64,000 nt of DNA from Anoplopoma fimbria. Lineage: Eukaryota; Chordata; Actinopteri; Perciformes; Anoplopomatidae. Both the position numbers and the translations under genes were made by a program. The notes beneath the pieces are model-generated. The model was given only the letters and a program-made list of their open reading frames with translations. It had not been told where the DNA came from and made no database searches. The stretch is from positions 28,354,082 through 28,418,081 of the forward strand of contig NC_072467.1 of NCBI RefSeq assembly GCF_027596085.1. The letters run 5' to 3'. Positions 9,585 to 64,000 of this stretch are shown here, piece by piece; the stretch's first letter is position 1; every line of letters begins with the position of its first letter.

Positions 9585-11785
9585 TCAGCGTTTTGCAGAG
9601 CAGCGAGTCACCGCTTTAGCAAACTGCTCACAGTGAACCCGTCCGTCAGCACCAACTCCCGCCTCCTTCAGCAGCTCGTCCACTGAGAACAGAGACACGG
9701 CTGTCAATCAAAGTCTTTTCAGGGAAACAACAGGAAGCTCTTCCTACATTTGGACGTCTTTGTGTTATTGTTGTTTTTGGTGTGTTTGTGCTGCGTTCAT
9801 GTCACATCACAGTTACTGTAATTTACAATTTACAACTTGTAAACAATAAATATAATGATAAAGAAGAAAACCAAACAATTAGGAGCCAAAAAGAGTGTAT
9901 TGTTAGACTAAGGATGGGTATCGTTAGGATTTTATCCATACTAGAACTCTTATCTGTTCTTTTAAAGCTGCTGTAAAATGTAAACAAACATGATATAATA
10001 TATAATATAACTGTTGGTGGGCTTTTCTTCTTAAATAGAACAGCTGGACGTTTCACACACTGCAGAACGTGGACACGCTGTTTAAAGCCTCCGTTGTTTT
10101 TGTTGCAGCTGTCTGGTTTTCAAAAAGTTACACTCTTATCATCGTTAATGATTGACGGTGACCTCGTTTATCCCAGCGGCGCTCCACCTGAGAGGACGAG
10201 TGGAAACACCTCCGAGTTTTAGTCTGTTTGTATTTTAATACACAGAAACATCTTGGAAAAAGTTTGTTGAAAGTGGAAGGACATTTGTTTTAAGAATTCA
10301 CGTTGAGATTTTCTGCAAAGATTTTTCTGCAACTCCCCTTTAACTAAAACTAAGACTTAAATAATCTGATTAAATTTTATTTTTTTCTTTAGATTTTTTC
10401 ATTATCTGCAGAAATGAAGAATCCCTCATTTGGAAGCTTCAGTGTTTTTACAGCAGACTTGAATGCAATGCCTCTTTAAAAGCTGTGGATGTCCGAGGGG
10501 CAAAACATAAGAGGATTAAAATAAAAAGAACATAAACAAAAAGATGAATATGTGTTTATGAATCATGAATCCTCCGTCTCACCCTCTCGGTCCGTCAGCT
10601 TCTCCCCCAGCCCCGTGAGTTTGGCCCTCAGCTCCGAGGCCATGATGAAGCCCTTCTGCTCCTTGTCGGCCATCCTCATGGCCTCCAGGATCTCCTCCTC
10701 CGGCGCCTCCTGCTGGAGCTGCCGGTGCATGACGCTCAGGAAGGTGGAGAAGTCCAGCTCTCCACCCAAACCTGCAGGAAACACAACGACTTTTACTGGA
10801 CGCTGGTCTATAATGTCAGCAGATAAGAAGACGCTTTATTGATCCGTGCAGGAGAAATGAGGATGCTGCAGGAGGAAAAGTTATCATCACTGAGTGACTA
10901 TGAAATAAGATGTTCAAACAGTGGAGCAGTAAAACAGAATGTAAAGAGGGGAGCGGTTAGATAAGCTGGTGACACGTTTAAACATGTTAAATAAACCGGA
11001 TCAGTGGAAACTGGGAGCTGCTCATTACTCAGAAAACTCCCTTCAGACAAATACGTATAATGATATATAATATAATACAAAGATAACGGCAGAGAAAGTC
11101 AAATATCAGAGGCCTTTATGAAAACACACAGAAACATCAGAACCATAATAAAAAATATATAACAAACATATCACTGCTGTCGAGGGAAATCTTTATTTTT
11201 GTATTAGAAAGAGAACTGTATTGAAGATTGATTCAAACTCAAGGTATTGACCTCACCTGAGTATTTTTTGAATGTATATATATATATACAGTATATATAT
11301 ATTTTATTTAATAAAGTGATGTAGATGTCTGAACCCCAGAGTGAGACAGTAAAGCTCTGTCTGGTTTACTGTGTGAGACTGTCTCTACAAAATACTCTAA
11401 AGACACTCTGTGGAATGAATCTGCAACAACAAATGTAACAAAAAAAGCTTTGGTCTTAATCTATACGGTCGGATCGGTTGGTTTATAGACGGAGGTCATG
11501 ATCCCGTCTTTGGTCTCTCATTCAGCCGTTGATGAACACGTCACAGTGAGATCCAGGTGTTTGATTGACAGACAAAGATTTCAACACATTTTGGTGAGTT
11601 AACGGGCAGCAGTGATCAGAGAACATCTAAAGCTTTGATGGACATGAAACTCCTTGATTCATCAGATCAAAACGCTGCGTGACAAAACGTGTTCTTCTTT
11701 GATATGAAATCAAAGCTTCAAGAAGTCTGTGGACATAAAAAGTCTCCTTCTTTATCAGCGTAAAAACAACTGCACAGAAAGACAG

Positions 11786-11860
<75 letters not shown>

Positions 11861-12089
11861 GTCAGTCAGTCAGTCAAGGATTAGTAATCAAAGAGATATG
11901 ACCATATGGAGTCCGACAGGTGAGCCGGTCTCAGGTGTACCTGTGCTGTGACTCAGCAGGTGTCTCTGGACCTCGGAGGGGGTCGGGTTCGACCCGAGAC
12001 ATCTCATCACTGTGATCAACTCCCGGGCCTCGATCCTACCCTTCTGCTGCCGGTCGTACAGAGAGAAACACTCCTTGAACTCTGCAACA

Positions 12090-12175
<86 letters not shown>

Positions 12176-13722
12176 TTAAAGGGGAACTAAACAGGTCTTG
12201 AGGGAGAACGCTGTAAACGTCTGACCCTAAACCCTAAAGACACACAAAATAACTATAAAAACACAAAACCACCACAAAGAGACATAAACAACAAAGTGAC
12301 ACAAAACAACGACAACAGAGAAACATGCAATGACTACAAAGAGACATGAAACGCCTACAACTAGACACAAAACCAGTAAAAAGAGACGCAAATCCACCAC
12401 AAAGAGACACAAAACCAGTATAAAGGGAACAACACAAGAACAAAAGAGAAACGTGCAATGACTACAAACAGACGGGAAAGGACTACAACTAGACACAAAA
12501 CCAGTACAGAGATGCAAAACAACTACAAAGAAACATGCAGTGAAAAAAAGCAACGCAAAACAACAAAAATTGAGACAAAACGACTACAAAGAAATGCAAA
12601 AAAACTGCAACAAAGAAACGTGCAATGACTACAAAGATACACGAATCGACTACAATTAGACGAAAACAACTACAATGAAACAAAAAACAAGTACAAAGAA
12701 ACATGCAGTGAAAAAAGACACAAAACAACTTGAAGGAAACACAAAACGACATCAAAGAGAAGCAAAACAAATGCCAAGAAACTTGCAACAAGTATAAAGA
12801 AACGCAAAACAACGAAACCAAAGAAATGTGCCTCAATGACTACAAAGACTCAAGAAAGGACTACAATTAGACACAAAACCAGTACAGAGATGCAAAACAA
12901 CTACAAAGAAACTTGCAATGACTATAAAGAGACGCAAAACGACTACAATTAGACAAAAAACACGTACAAAGAAATGCAAAACGGCTACAAAGAGAAGCAA
13001 AGCAACATTCAAAAGACGCTAAACAACTAGAGCGTGTTTTGTTCCTATGAAGGTGAGCTGGTCGGTCTCTTTCCACGGGTACATTGTTTATTGATGGATC
13101 CATGTTGCAGTCTTAAATACGACCAGACTGACACATTCTCTGCTAATCTATTAACCAGCGAGTACAAAAACATTTTAGCTGTTGAACTCAATTAATGTCA
13201 CAGAAATAAAGCTTTAATAACTCCTCCATCGTTCTCAGCAGAGACAATAGTCTGAATGAATGTCCCCTCATTAGGCAGAAAACCTCGTTCACATACAGAA
13301 GCTTTGTGTTTAATCACATCAGCGGGTCGAGGACGTGGGCCAACAGATCACTGAGTGGATCTGCTCAGAGGGAATAAATGCTGCTTTGTTCACAGGAAAC
13401 CTCTGATGATTAAATACAGAAATAATCACCTAAAAGCTGCTGAATTCATCCCTTCTGCTGCCAAAATATTAAGAAGAAAAAAGCCTCCATCATCTGCAAA
13501 GTGGCTGTTTTGATTCCACTAACTGGGAGCTTTTAATCCCGTCCTCACACAGCGGCAACGTGAAATAAGTGAGCGTCTTACCATTAATCTGATCCTGAGT
13601 CAGGAACTTGGCCTGGAATTAAAAAAGGAAGAAAAAAAAACATCATGAGTCGACTGATGAGGCAGAAAGTAGACGAGGGAGGAATCTTCAAAGAGGAACT
13701 CAAAAATGTCTCAACTCACCAT
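9585..13722 (-). CDS. calml4: calmodulin-like protein 4
   Basis: EF-hand protein; in mammals CALML4 is a light chain of myosin-7B in the intermicrovillar adhesion complex of epithelial brush borders. Five coding exons on minus: 13720-13722 (ATG only, followed by GTGAGT), 13582-13612, 11941-12081, 10583-10771, 9585-9682; all introns GT-AG with consistent phases. They join to 153 codons plus stop. Recognisable stretches: [10 protein letters not shown], then [58 protein letters not shown] and a last helix VDELLKEAG. An ATG-only first exon is typical of calmodulin-family genes. The EF-hand loops lack most acidic calcium ligands (for example [11 protein letters not shown] and [12 protein letters not shown]), as expected for a non-canonical light chain. 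The last residues CSAKR differ from the mammalian end. cln6 lies 2.7 kb upstream on the same strand, as in human. Confidence 0.93.
11784..11877. repeat. (AATC)n array
   Basis: About 20 AATC units, then four AGTC units. Located in calml4 intron between the third and fourth coding exons. Confidence 0.97.
12090..12171. repeat. (CA)n array at a calml4 splice acceptor
   Basis: On the calml4 sense strand it is (TG)n and ends about 9 nt before the exon starting at 12081, so the acceptor has UG repeats (then TTTGTGTTGCAG) in place of a normal pyrimidine tract. Confidence 0.97.
12236..13025. repeat. degenerate (ACAAAACGACTACAAAGAGA)-type satellite, copy 1
   Basis: Loose tandem reiteration of ACAAAAC, GACTACAAAGAGAC and AAACATGCAATGAC modules, about 20-45 bp per unit, heavily diverged. 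A second stretch of the same texture is at 18470-19110. Cys/Phe-rich minus-strand frames through it are artefacts. Confidence 0.8.
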
Positions 13723-13732
13723 TGTGTCTGTC

Positions 13733-14063
<331 letters not shown>

Positions 14064-14621
14064 CTCTCTGCTGTCAGAGCCCAGTGTGTCATGTTCACTG
14101 ATGAGACTGTATTTTTGAAGTTGAACTGTCTGTAGTGTCTGCAAAATGTATTCTTTCCTGCCCTAAGAACCCTTATAAACCACAGAATGTTTTGATCTGT
14201 GGAGAGCAGACGGAGTAAAGTGATGGTTTCCTCTCCAGCTGATAAACGCGTCCTCCCTCCTCAGAACTGCTTTCAGTCTATTTTCTGCTCTTTCGGGTGA
14301 ACAAACCTCAAAGGTGGATTTTTTTTTCTGACGTAGACCTACGCAAGATTAAAACACACGGATCAACTGGATGAACCTTAATGCTGTGAAAATGATGTTC
14401 CCAGACAATGAAACTGCATTATGAATTATGTTACGAGGGAAACTTATTAAAGTCTTTTACCTCCAGACTGCTGTTTGTGTCCCGATGAACAAAGTATTTA
14501 TGTATCGTTTAAGTTTAGTTTTAATTTACAACATTTTGAATACGTGTTACAAAATGTTTAAAACCGCAAACTTAATCAAAGAGAAAACATTTTCCCCCAA
14601 AACGAGTGACTGATGTCGACC

Positions 14622-14770
14622 TGTCAATCAATGTGTAGCCCCGCCCTAAAGCATCCCCTGCTTTATGGTCTGTTTGACTCTAAATGGAGCATCATTTACT
14701 AAATGAACATCATGCTGTATTGAAGAAGACTTGAAACTAGAGATTGAGACCATAAACTCATGTTTTCAAC
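14622..14770 (+). repeat. dispersed repeat family A, partial copy
   Basis: Covers ACCTGTCAATCA.TGTGTAGC through ACCATAAACTCATGTTT. Close match to 16135-16285 by eye. Confidence 0.9.
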
Positions 14771-16054
14771 AGTTTAAAGAACCGGAGGATGACGATTGAG
14801 AATCAACAGACAAATGTAGAAAACACCGACATCAGCAGGAAACATAGAAGAGCTCCTCTGATGCTGAGAGGAAACAAACAGCTGAACTTCACGGTTGCAG
14901 TCATTTTATTTAGAGCAAAATAAAAAACACTGCAGTTGAATCAGAACTGTGGGACTGCTAAAGGTTAAGAAAACAGAAAAACAAGTAAACATGTGGAATG
15001 AATTCAGTATTAACGTCCCCTGTTGTGGTTCAGTTTAGTCTGCAGAGGATTCATGGTTCAGACATGATTCATATTTTATAACTAAAGTGATTTTCTCACA
15101 CAGCAGGAAAAGGATGAAAACATCCGAGGGCAGAGGTTTGGATTCAGAAGTGCCTGAGGGGGAAGACAAAGAAAATAATAAAAAGAGATGTTCGTGATAT
15201 TTAACTGTGCAAATCACACATCATTAAATAATTCACCCTACTTTCCAGCATGCATTTCTGTATTATTAATGCACTCACACAGATAACTGATATTGAACTT
15301 GGTTGCCCCGTGGAGCCTGAGACTGCTGCAGTAAAATGAGAGGTTTTCTAAAGGGACGCTGGTGTTGGAACACCAGAATCAACACTAAATGAAAGCTTCT
15401 CTTAGTAGATACAAACCCTGTTTTATTGGGTTCTCACTGTATATTCTGAAGAGTTCTGATGAGTGGGCCCATTTTCACACGTTTATTGTTACCGTGGATT
15501 AACCTAAGCTCAGAGCTATACGCTTCACACTGCACTTCTGTAGCCCCAAAAGAGTTATGCTAATTCCTCTTTAGCCCCATTTCACACTGGCAACTTTCAG
15601 CCTTCGGTTCAGTCGATTCTTCAGGGGATAAAATCTCAAATTAGAGGCCAACTAAAGCCAGCAGGCCTCGGGCTAAAGTCGGGTTAGCACACTTTGAAAG
15701 TGGTGGTGTTAAAATTCATTAGCCCGAGGCTAACAGCTGCCTGAGGCTAAAGGCAAATTGAAAATCTGTGTTATCTGACAAAATACATTATTTTCTTGCA
15801 GAAAGTTTTAATTACATTCAGGCAAAGACAGCCTCGGGCGATGTGAGACATGCTCGTCCTCTTCTGTGTTCAAACATTTTGTCAGGTCAACATTTAAAAA
15901 GTCAAAGAGAGCAGAGAAAATATATTATTTATACTTCCAAACTCAACAGCAGCAGAGCAGAGCTTCAGATTGAAGTTACACATTAATCGTGTGAATGCTC
16001 TAGTTTGTCGATTTCGCCGTCACCATCTTGGAAAACGTCTGTTGCCATCTAGGC
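14771..16054. other. spacer between calml4 and cln6, no gene
   Basis: No exon recognised. Includes AATAAA on minus near 15420 (candidate cln6 polyadenylation) and a degenerate TTAGCCC-rich patch at about 15540-15760. Confidence 0.5.
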
Positions 16055-16409
16055 CTTTTTTCAACCAGTGAGCAGGAAGTGACCATATTTGGAGTGAGGA
16101 GGAGTGACGTAGAGACGCCGTATACGTCTCTGGTGTGGACCTGTCAATCAGTGTGTAGCCCCGCCCTAAAGCATCCCCTGCTTTATGGTCTGTTTGACTC
16201 TAAATGGAGCATCATTTACTAAATGAACATCATGCTGTATTGAAGAAGACTTGAAACTAGAGATTGAGACCATAAACTCATGTTTACAATGTTTACTGAG
16301 GGAATAAATCAAGAGAGAAGTAGAGTCATTTTCTCATAGACTTCTATACAACCAGAGGAGTCGCCCCCTGGTGGACAGGAGAGAGGATGCAGCTTTAACA
16401 CAGGAAGCT
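16055..16409 (+). repeat. dispersed repeat family A, fullest copy
   Basis: Approximately 350 bp: GAGCAGGAAGTGACCATATT at one end, then GTAGCCCCGCCCTAAAGC, ATGGAGCATCATTTACTAAA, GAAGACTTGAAACTAGAGA, GTCGCCCCCTGGTGGACAGG, ending in CTTTAACACAGGAAGC. Other copies: 8684-8760, 14622-14770, 24635-24895, 41745-42028, 44960-45080. No coding capacity; probably a MITE or SINE-type element. It ends within about 7 bp of the cln6 stop codon. Confidence 0.9.
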
Positions 16410-16415
16410 TTGGCT

Positions 16416-33054
<16,639 letters not shown>

Positions 33055-33397
33055 AAGAAAAACGGACACGTTGTCGTTTTAAAAGAATATTTTTTTTATT
33101 GTTTTCTAACAAATCCAAACGGTGCTGAGGACGACGGGTCGGCACGCAATGTTTTTGAGCATTTTTATAAAACAGTGGGGATGTTTTCTTTTCTATTTTA
33201 AGTATTAATTGCTAAGAAGAAGCAGCAGCAGCCAGAGACGTCCGTCTGTCCGTCTGTCTCGCTGCGACGCAGCAGAGGAACCTTTCAGAGACGGGACGGC
33301 GGCGAGCTGCTTCCTGTTTTGCCTTATCTCCGTGACGAGGAGCCGCCATCTTACTGTGATCCTGCAGCATGAGAGAGTGAGAGATGAACGAGTGATC

Positions 33398-33400
<3 letters not shown>

Positions 33401-33456
<56 letters not shown>
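33401..33456. repeat. (AC)n array in fem1b 3' UTR
   Basis: About 28 AC units, 350 nt past the stop codon. Confidence 0.95.
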
Positions 33457-33458
<2 letters not shown>

Positions 33459-33599
33459 TTCTTTTAATATGGAAAACATTGGCTTTAGTTTTTACTGAAT
33501 GAGATCAGGACACGTGACTTCATTAACAACCAGCTCTACTTTATATTAAATGGTTTGCTGGTAACAATTATTTGTGCAAGTCCTTTTTCTCTTTCTGAA

Positions 33600-33957
33600 C
33601 TACATGGCCTAAAGTATGCAGACACCCCGTCCTCGTATGTTTGTATGTCCGTTCTGATGGAGGACATCTTAATGATATTGACACCACCCTTTTGGACTTG
33701 TGTTCCTTTAAAATAAAACAATATCCCTCGTATTAAAGTTGTCAAACGGTCAAATTATTAGAGAGTAGTAAATCATAATAATAATAATTGAGTGCAGTGT
33801 TTTTAATTCTCTCCTGTCCTGTTGATCATCAGAGACTCATGTGTTTAGTAGGGAACCAGTTTTAGACTAAATTAACAGTTCAGCTTTGTCTCTTTTCTGT
33901 TGCAACATAAAGAAAAACGCAATTCCGGGTGTCCACATACTTTTGGCCGTGTAGTGC
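33600..33957. mobile_element. MITE-like non-autonomous DNA transposon
   Basis: Terminal inverted repeats of about 27 bp: 33600-33627 (CTACATGGCCTAAAGTATGC then AGACACC) and 33928-33957 (complement of CACTACACGGCCAAAAGTAT then GTGGACACC). About 300 bp of non-coding interior. The GGCCAAAAGTATGTGGACACC type terminus is common in fish short inverted-repeat elements. Target-site duplication not resolved. Confidence 0.75.
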
Positions 33958-35014
33958 ACCTCTTCTGGTGGTTCAAAACACAAACCAAATATTCCACATT
34001 CATTCCGATGGATACTCCGTTGATTGCTGGTGCATGAGCTTTTATTTTGAAACCCGTATCTGAGGACACGAGCACAGGAACTATGAATGTTTTCCCAGAT
34101 GGGAAGAAATCCTCATTATTTTAAAGTGTGGATTATTAGTGAAGAAGAGGACGATGTTAACGGCTTCGTCTTCGTTACGTCTGGAGAAAAAAACCCTGAA
34201 GAGACTTTGATGTGGTGATCCAACGCCGTTAACGAGCTGTGATCATGTGACCGTCTTCACCCTGCAGGTGGAAACGGGTGGAGAGCTTCTATGACTTCAC
34301 ATTATTTTACTCTACATTTATTTATTTGCTGCGAGTGTCCTCATGTCTCTGTTGGATTCCTTTGTTTCTGTGGACTTTTATCGTTTTATTTTTTACTGCT
34401 GTTTGTGCCTCATAGTTCCAGAGCTCACTATCAGACTCCAAAATATGAATAACTAATGATCTTTATTAAACCCAGAAAGAAAACAAGATTGTTAGAAGAG
34501 TCTCTGAGAAAAATCCCTTCAGACCAGCAGGAAGTGATCTTCAGCTGTTTCTTTTTTAACCTGATGCTTTCTGGATGGAAGTTAATGGTTAATCATAAGA
34601 AGCACAAGAAGAACCGACTGTACGAGGGTTCTGCTCGAGGGTTCTGCTCTGACGGTGTTCAAGGTCCCTGACATGATGAGGGTTAATCCTTTAAATTCAT
34701 CTTAGAGGATGTTCATGCTGAGGTTCTGTTTGATGATGTAGAGAGGTTTGAGTGTGAAGGATCAGAAGTTCCTCTGAAGCTCATTAGTCTTAACAAAGCC
34801 GACTGATTGAACATCAAACCGTCTGCAGCCCAAAACAAAGACGAAGCAGTTTGCTTCATCTTCCCTTCTGGTGATGATGGAAACCTGCAGAGAGGAAATG
34901 ATCGTCACAGTCGGGTCATTAGCTCCTCATCAGTCTTCACTGGAGGAACACAGACCATGAACGCATCAGAGAAACCAGCTGCTGCAGAAGAAACATTCCA
35001 TCAATCTGATTTAT

Positions 35015-35053
<39 letters not shown>

Positions 35054-37183
35054 TTTAAAAGTCTGGAAACACAAAAATCAGCATCAGTGGCCATAAAGAC
35101 AAATTGAAGATGTGGAAAATAAAGTTTTTCTGTGATTCTCTGATCAGGTGGAGGTAAAGTTGAGTATTCCTTGTGCGGGTTTGATTTTTCCTGAACTAAT
35201 GCAGCATGTGAATGCAACACAAACTAATTTTGATTGACAGACTTTTCTGTTAACATGCAAACTCAGCGTCCGTCTGTCCAGCAGAGGTCAGAGAGGTCAG
35301 AGGTCGTTTCTGGTTGGAGGGTTTTAAGGTTTGAGGTGATGATTATGTGCCATCAGAATGCTCCTTTTTATTTTATTTAACGCTGCAGGAGTTTTTATTT
35401 CTGTCTCGTGTTTTTGTGTCTGTGGCTGAAATGAAGCCAAAGATTCTGGTGTTGATGAAAGTTCAGAGGACGTCAGCTGTGATGAACTTCTGCAGAATGA
35501 ATGCTGTCAAATTAAAAGTCTTCTGTCTGCATCAACCAGCGTCTCCTGTTCTTCATTCACTCTTTAGAGCGACGACAGAGAGTCTAAACCTGTTTAACCT
35601 TCTCACCAATCACACGTCAGTCATTGTGAAATAAACCAGTTGCTCTGCTTTCTGGTTTGGTTACCTCTGTGACTGTAGGACGAGTCTGTTTAAAACAAAC
35701 CTTTAGTTCTCTGACATAAAACAGGTCAGTGAACGCACCTCTGGTGAGATAAGAAGCTTTTACGGCTCTTAAAAAGAGTCTAAATGAGAAGTTCATGTCA
35801 CAATTCAAACGGGATCAAATAATTATGTCTCTTGCTGTTGACTATGCTAAATATTATTTCATACATATGCTCCAACAATTCCACCTTTAATATTTGTATT
35901 TCTACATGGAGTCTGGTGATGTTTGTATTTGCAGCACAACATGAAACAGGTTTTGTACATTTCATGTCTTTATTCCAGAATAAACACAGGCTGAGGGAAT
36001 CAAACCTGCGGAGCGGAGCGGCGTCACACATCAGTACAAACGTCTTCATATCAAACAGCTTAATGCCACGATCCTTATTAATTCAGACATATTTACAAAA
36101 AAAACAAAAGTTCAAGTTTGTCTTTATACAACAAAAAGTGCATCAGATATAAATTCTGAAATAATATACAAAGTGTTCATACGATGCATTTACATTTCCC
36201 ATTAGTATAAAAAAGAACATTAAAATCAGCCATCATAGGTAGTCTAGTGTTGTCTTTGTAATGAGTATTAAATATGAATTAATACTGTCTTGTTATTCAC
36301 CTCGACTCCCTTCAGTTTAAAATCTCCAGCTTTGTTTTTTAGATTTGCGTTCTCAGCATACCTCTATGACATCATCAGGAGGCGTCATGTGACGTGGTCA
36401 CACGGGTTCCTCCGGTCCTGAACTGTGACTGTAAATATGTTCCTCTCTTTGTTCCTGGTCTCAGTGGTATTTCGGTCCATTCTGCTTCATTTACTAGAGT
36501 AAAGCGAGGCGTTAGCGTTGAGCTAATCTGTCTCTTCAGTCTCTTCAGAGGACCATAAACCGCTGGTTGGTTCTTGGATACTTGATGCTACGCTGAAATA
36601 TGAATAAACTCACAGACCAAATGAAGCTCTGGTGTCTCCCTCTAGCCTTTTACAAACCAAAGCATGTGTTTTAATCTGGGGATTAATGTGAAACCTAAAG
36701 GATATGAACGGCCGACGTTCCAGCTGCTTCATCAGTGGCTCGTCCATCAGCTGATTGGCTACCAGCCCAACCTTTCTTCATGCAACAGTTTGTTTGATAT
36801 CTTAAGAAAAGTTACTCCTCACTCTTCCTGCATTGTCCTACTAAAGTCCAGCAACACTTTCATCAATTTCTGCTCGTTACATCAAAACTGTTTTTTCAAA
36901 ATAAAGGTTAGGCAAAGGTCATGATCTGGGTGAAATAACTACAGAAGTGGCGTTACTCAAGTACTCGTCAGGCTATGGAAGCCCAGAGGACCCAGTAAAC
37001 ACTGTTCCCTCCTCAGTCTGTCTTCGTGGTGTCTTCTGCCTCTGGTGTCCCCAATAGTTGGTTGAATTGTCATAAAACAATTATTGTTATTGTTTCAAAC
37101 GGAGAACTTCCCATCTTGTTTCTTCTTTGTGAACACAGATTTGATGTTCCATAGAATCTTTTGCTTTAAATTCTTTGTTGAAA

Positions 37184-37242
<59 letters not shown>

Positions 37243-37683
37243 TGGGACACCTTGTTGTTGTGATAACGCATATTAAATAAACGTTAATATTGTTCTCTTG
37301 TTGTTGTCTGGTTCATAAATGAACTGTAGTTGAGTCTTGGAGCCACATGCTGTTAATCGACCGTTCTGATTGGCTGAAACAGGAACATCTGTTTAGGGTT
37401 GTGGTTGGGCGTCTAATTGGTTAATTGGCTGATCTGCTGATTGGCTGATAGGGGCATCAGGTTCCCTGAGTGACAGGTGGAGGCTCGTGATGCGTTCAGG
37501 TGCTCCTCATCCACTCATAAAGTCGTAAATTTCCATCAGATCAAAGTGAATGAAATGAATCACTTCCTGTGTGTGTCATGTGACCAACGTCTGACCTCAC
37601 AGCTCCAGTTACTGGTGTGATGAACTTTTAGGACTTTAGGTGATGAGGAGGACCGACTGAACGCAGCACCGTCGTCTCCCAGG
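33958..37683. other. convergent intergenic region fem1b-itga11
   Basis: No exon recognised. Candidate polyadenylation hexamers: plus AATAAA near 33711, 35118 and 36603 (fem1b side), minus AATAAA near 35965 (itga11 side). TA arrays at 35018-35049 and 37187-37232. Confidence 0.5.
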
Positions 37684-59554
<21,871 letters not shown>

Positions 59555-59556
59555 CT

Positions 59557-64000
<4,444 letters not shown>

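Noticed and set aside
8987..9686. Poly-Asp, poly-Met and poly-Ile reading frames of 170-230 codons
   Set aside because: They are the frames of the (GAT)n array, without start context, domains or splice support.
12227..13103. Cys/Phe-rich minus-strand frames resembling membrane proteins
   Set aside because: They follow a degenerate ACAAAAC-type satellite and have no conserved motifs.

Overview
The window is vertebrate, almost certainly teleost fish, nuclear DNA. The genes have introns with GT/AG boundaries. Long (CA)n, (GAA)n, (GATA)n and (GAT)n arrays are everywhere, as are short dispersed repeats of the kind found in ray-finned fish, and the protein matches are to vertebrate-only families. 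Gene order calml4 - cln6 - fem1b - itga11 is the order I know from human chromosome 15q23, with the same relative strands (calml4 and cln6 on minus, fem1b on plus and divergent from cln6, itga11 on minus and convergent with fem1b). This conserved microsynteny supports the orthology calls.

Layout. 1-490: a ~30-bp minisatellite. 503-1722 (minus): a single-exon relaxin-3-receptor-like GPCR whose frame is broken by a 17-bp tandem duplication in intracellular loop 3. 2003-5560: a mobile-element cluster. It holds a perfect 43-bp palindrome, a ~2.1-kb element carrying a THAP-domain start on one strand and the first exon of a possible nuclease partner on the other (ISL2EU/IS4EU-like, inferred), and a 26-bp minisatellite that recurs twice later in the window. 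5561-9010: no gene; SINE-like and other dispersed repeats. 9585-13722 (minus): calml4, five exons, a complete 153-aa reading frame. 16416-26351 (minus): cln6, eight exons, a complete 314-aa reading frame. 29500-33054 (plus): fem1b, two exons, 650 aa, with an in-frame 66-bp duplication in the first ankyrin region. 37684-59554 (minus): itga11, 28 coding exons (equivalent to exons 3-30), from the first beta-propeller blade through the I domain, legs, transmembrane segment and short tail. The two 5'-most coding exons were not found and probably lie beyond 64000. 59668-64000: no recognisable exon.

The genes do not form an operon or shared pathway. CALML4 is a myosin-7B light chain of the brush border, CLN6 an ER membrane factor for lysosomal enzyme export, FEM1B a CUL2 ubiquitin-ligase substrate receptor, and integrin alpha-11 a collagen receptor. 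What is most unusual is the tandem-repeat load and its placement. Dinucleotide arrays abut splice sites in three genes (CA-type in the sense strand just after donors, UG-type just before acceptors). A ~570-bp triplet array fills most of the predicted calml4 3' UTR. An ~850-bp GAA.TTC array sits in an itga11 intron. Coding sequences of rxfp3-like and fem1b both carry recent tandem duplications. All exon boundaries were read by hand from splice signals, reading frame and family knowledge; no alignment was run.
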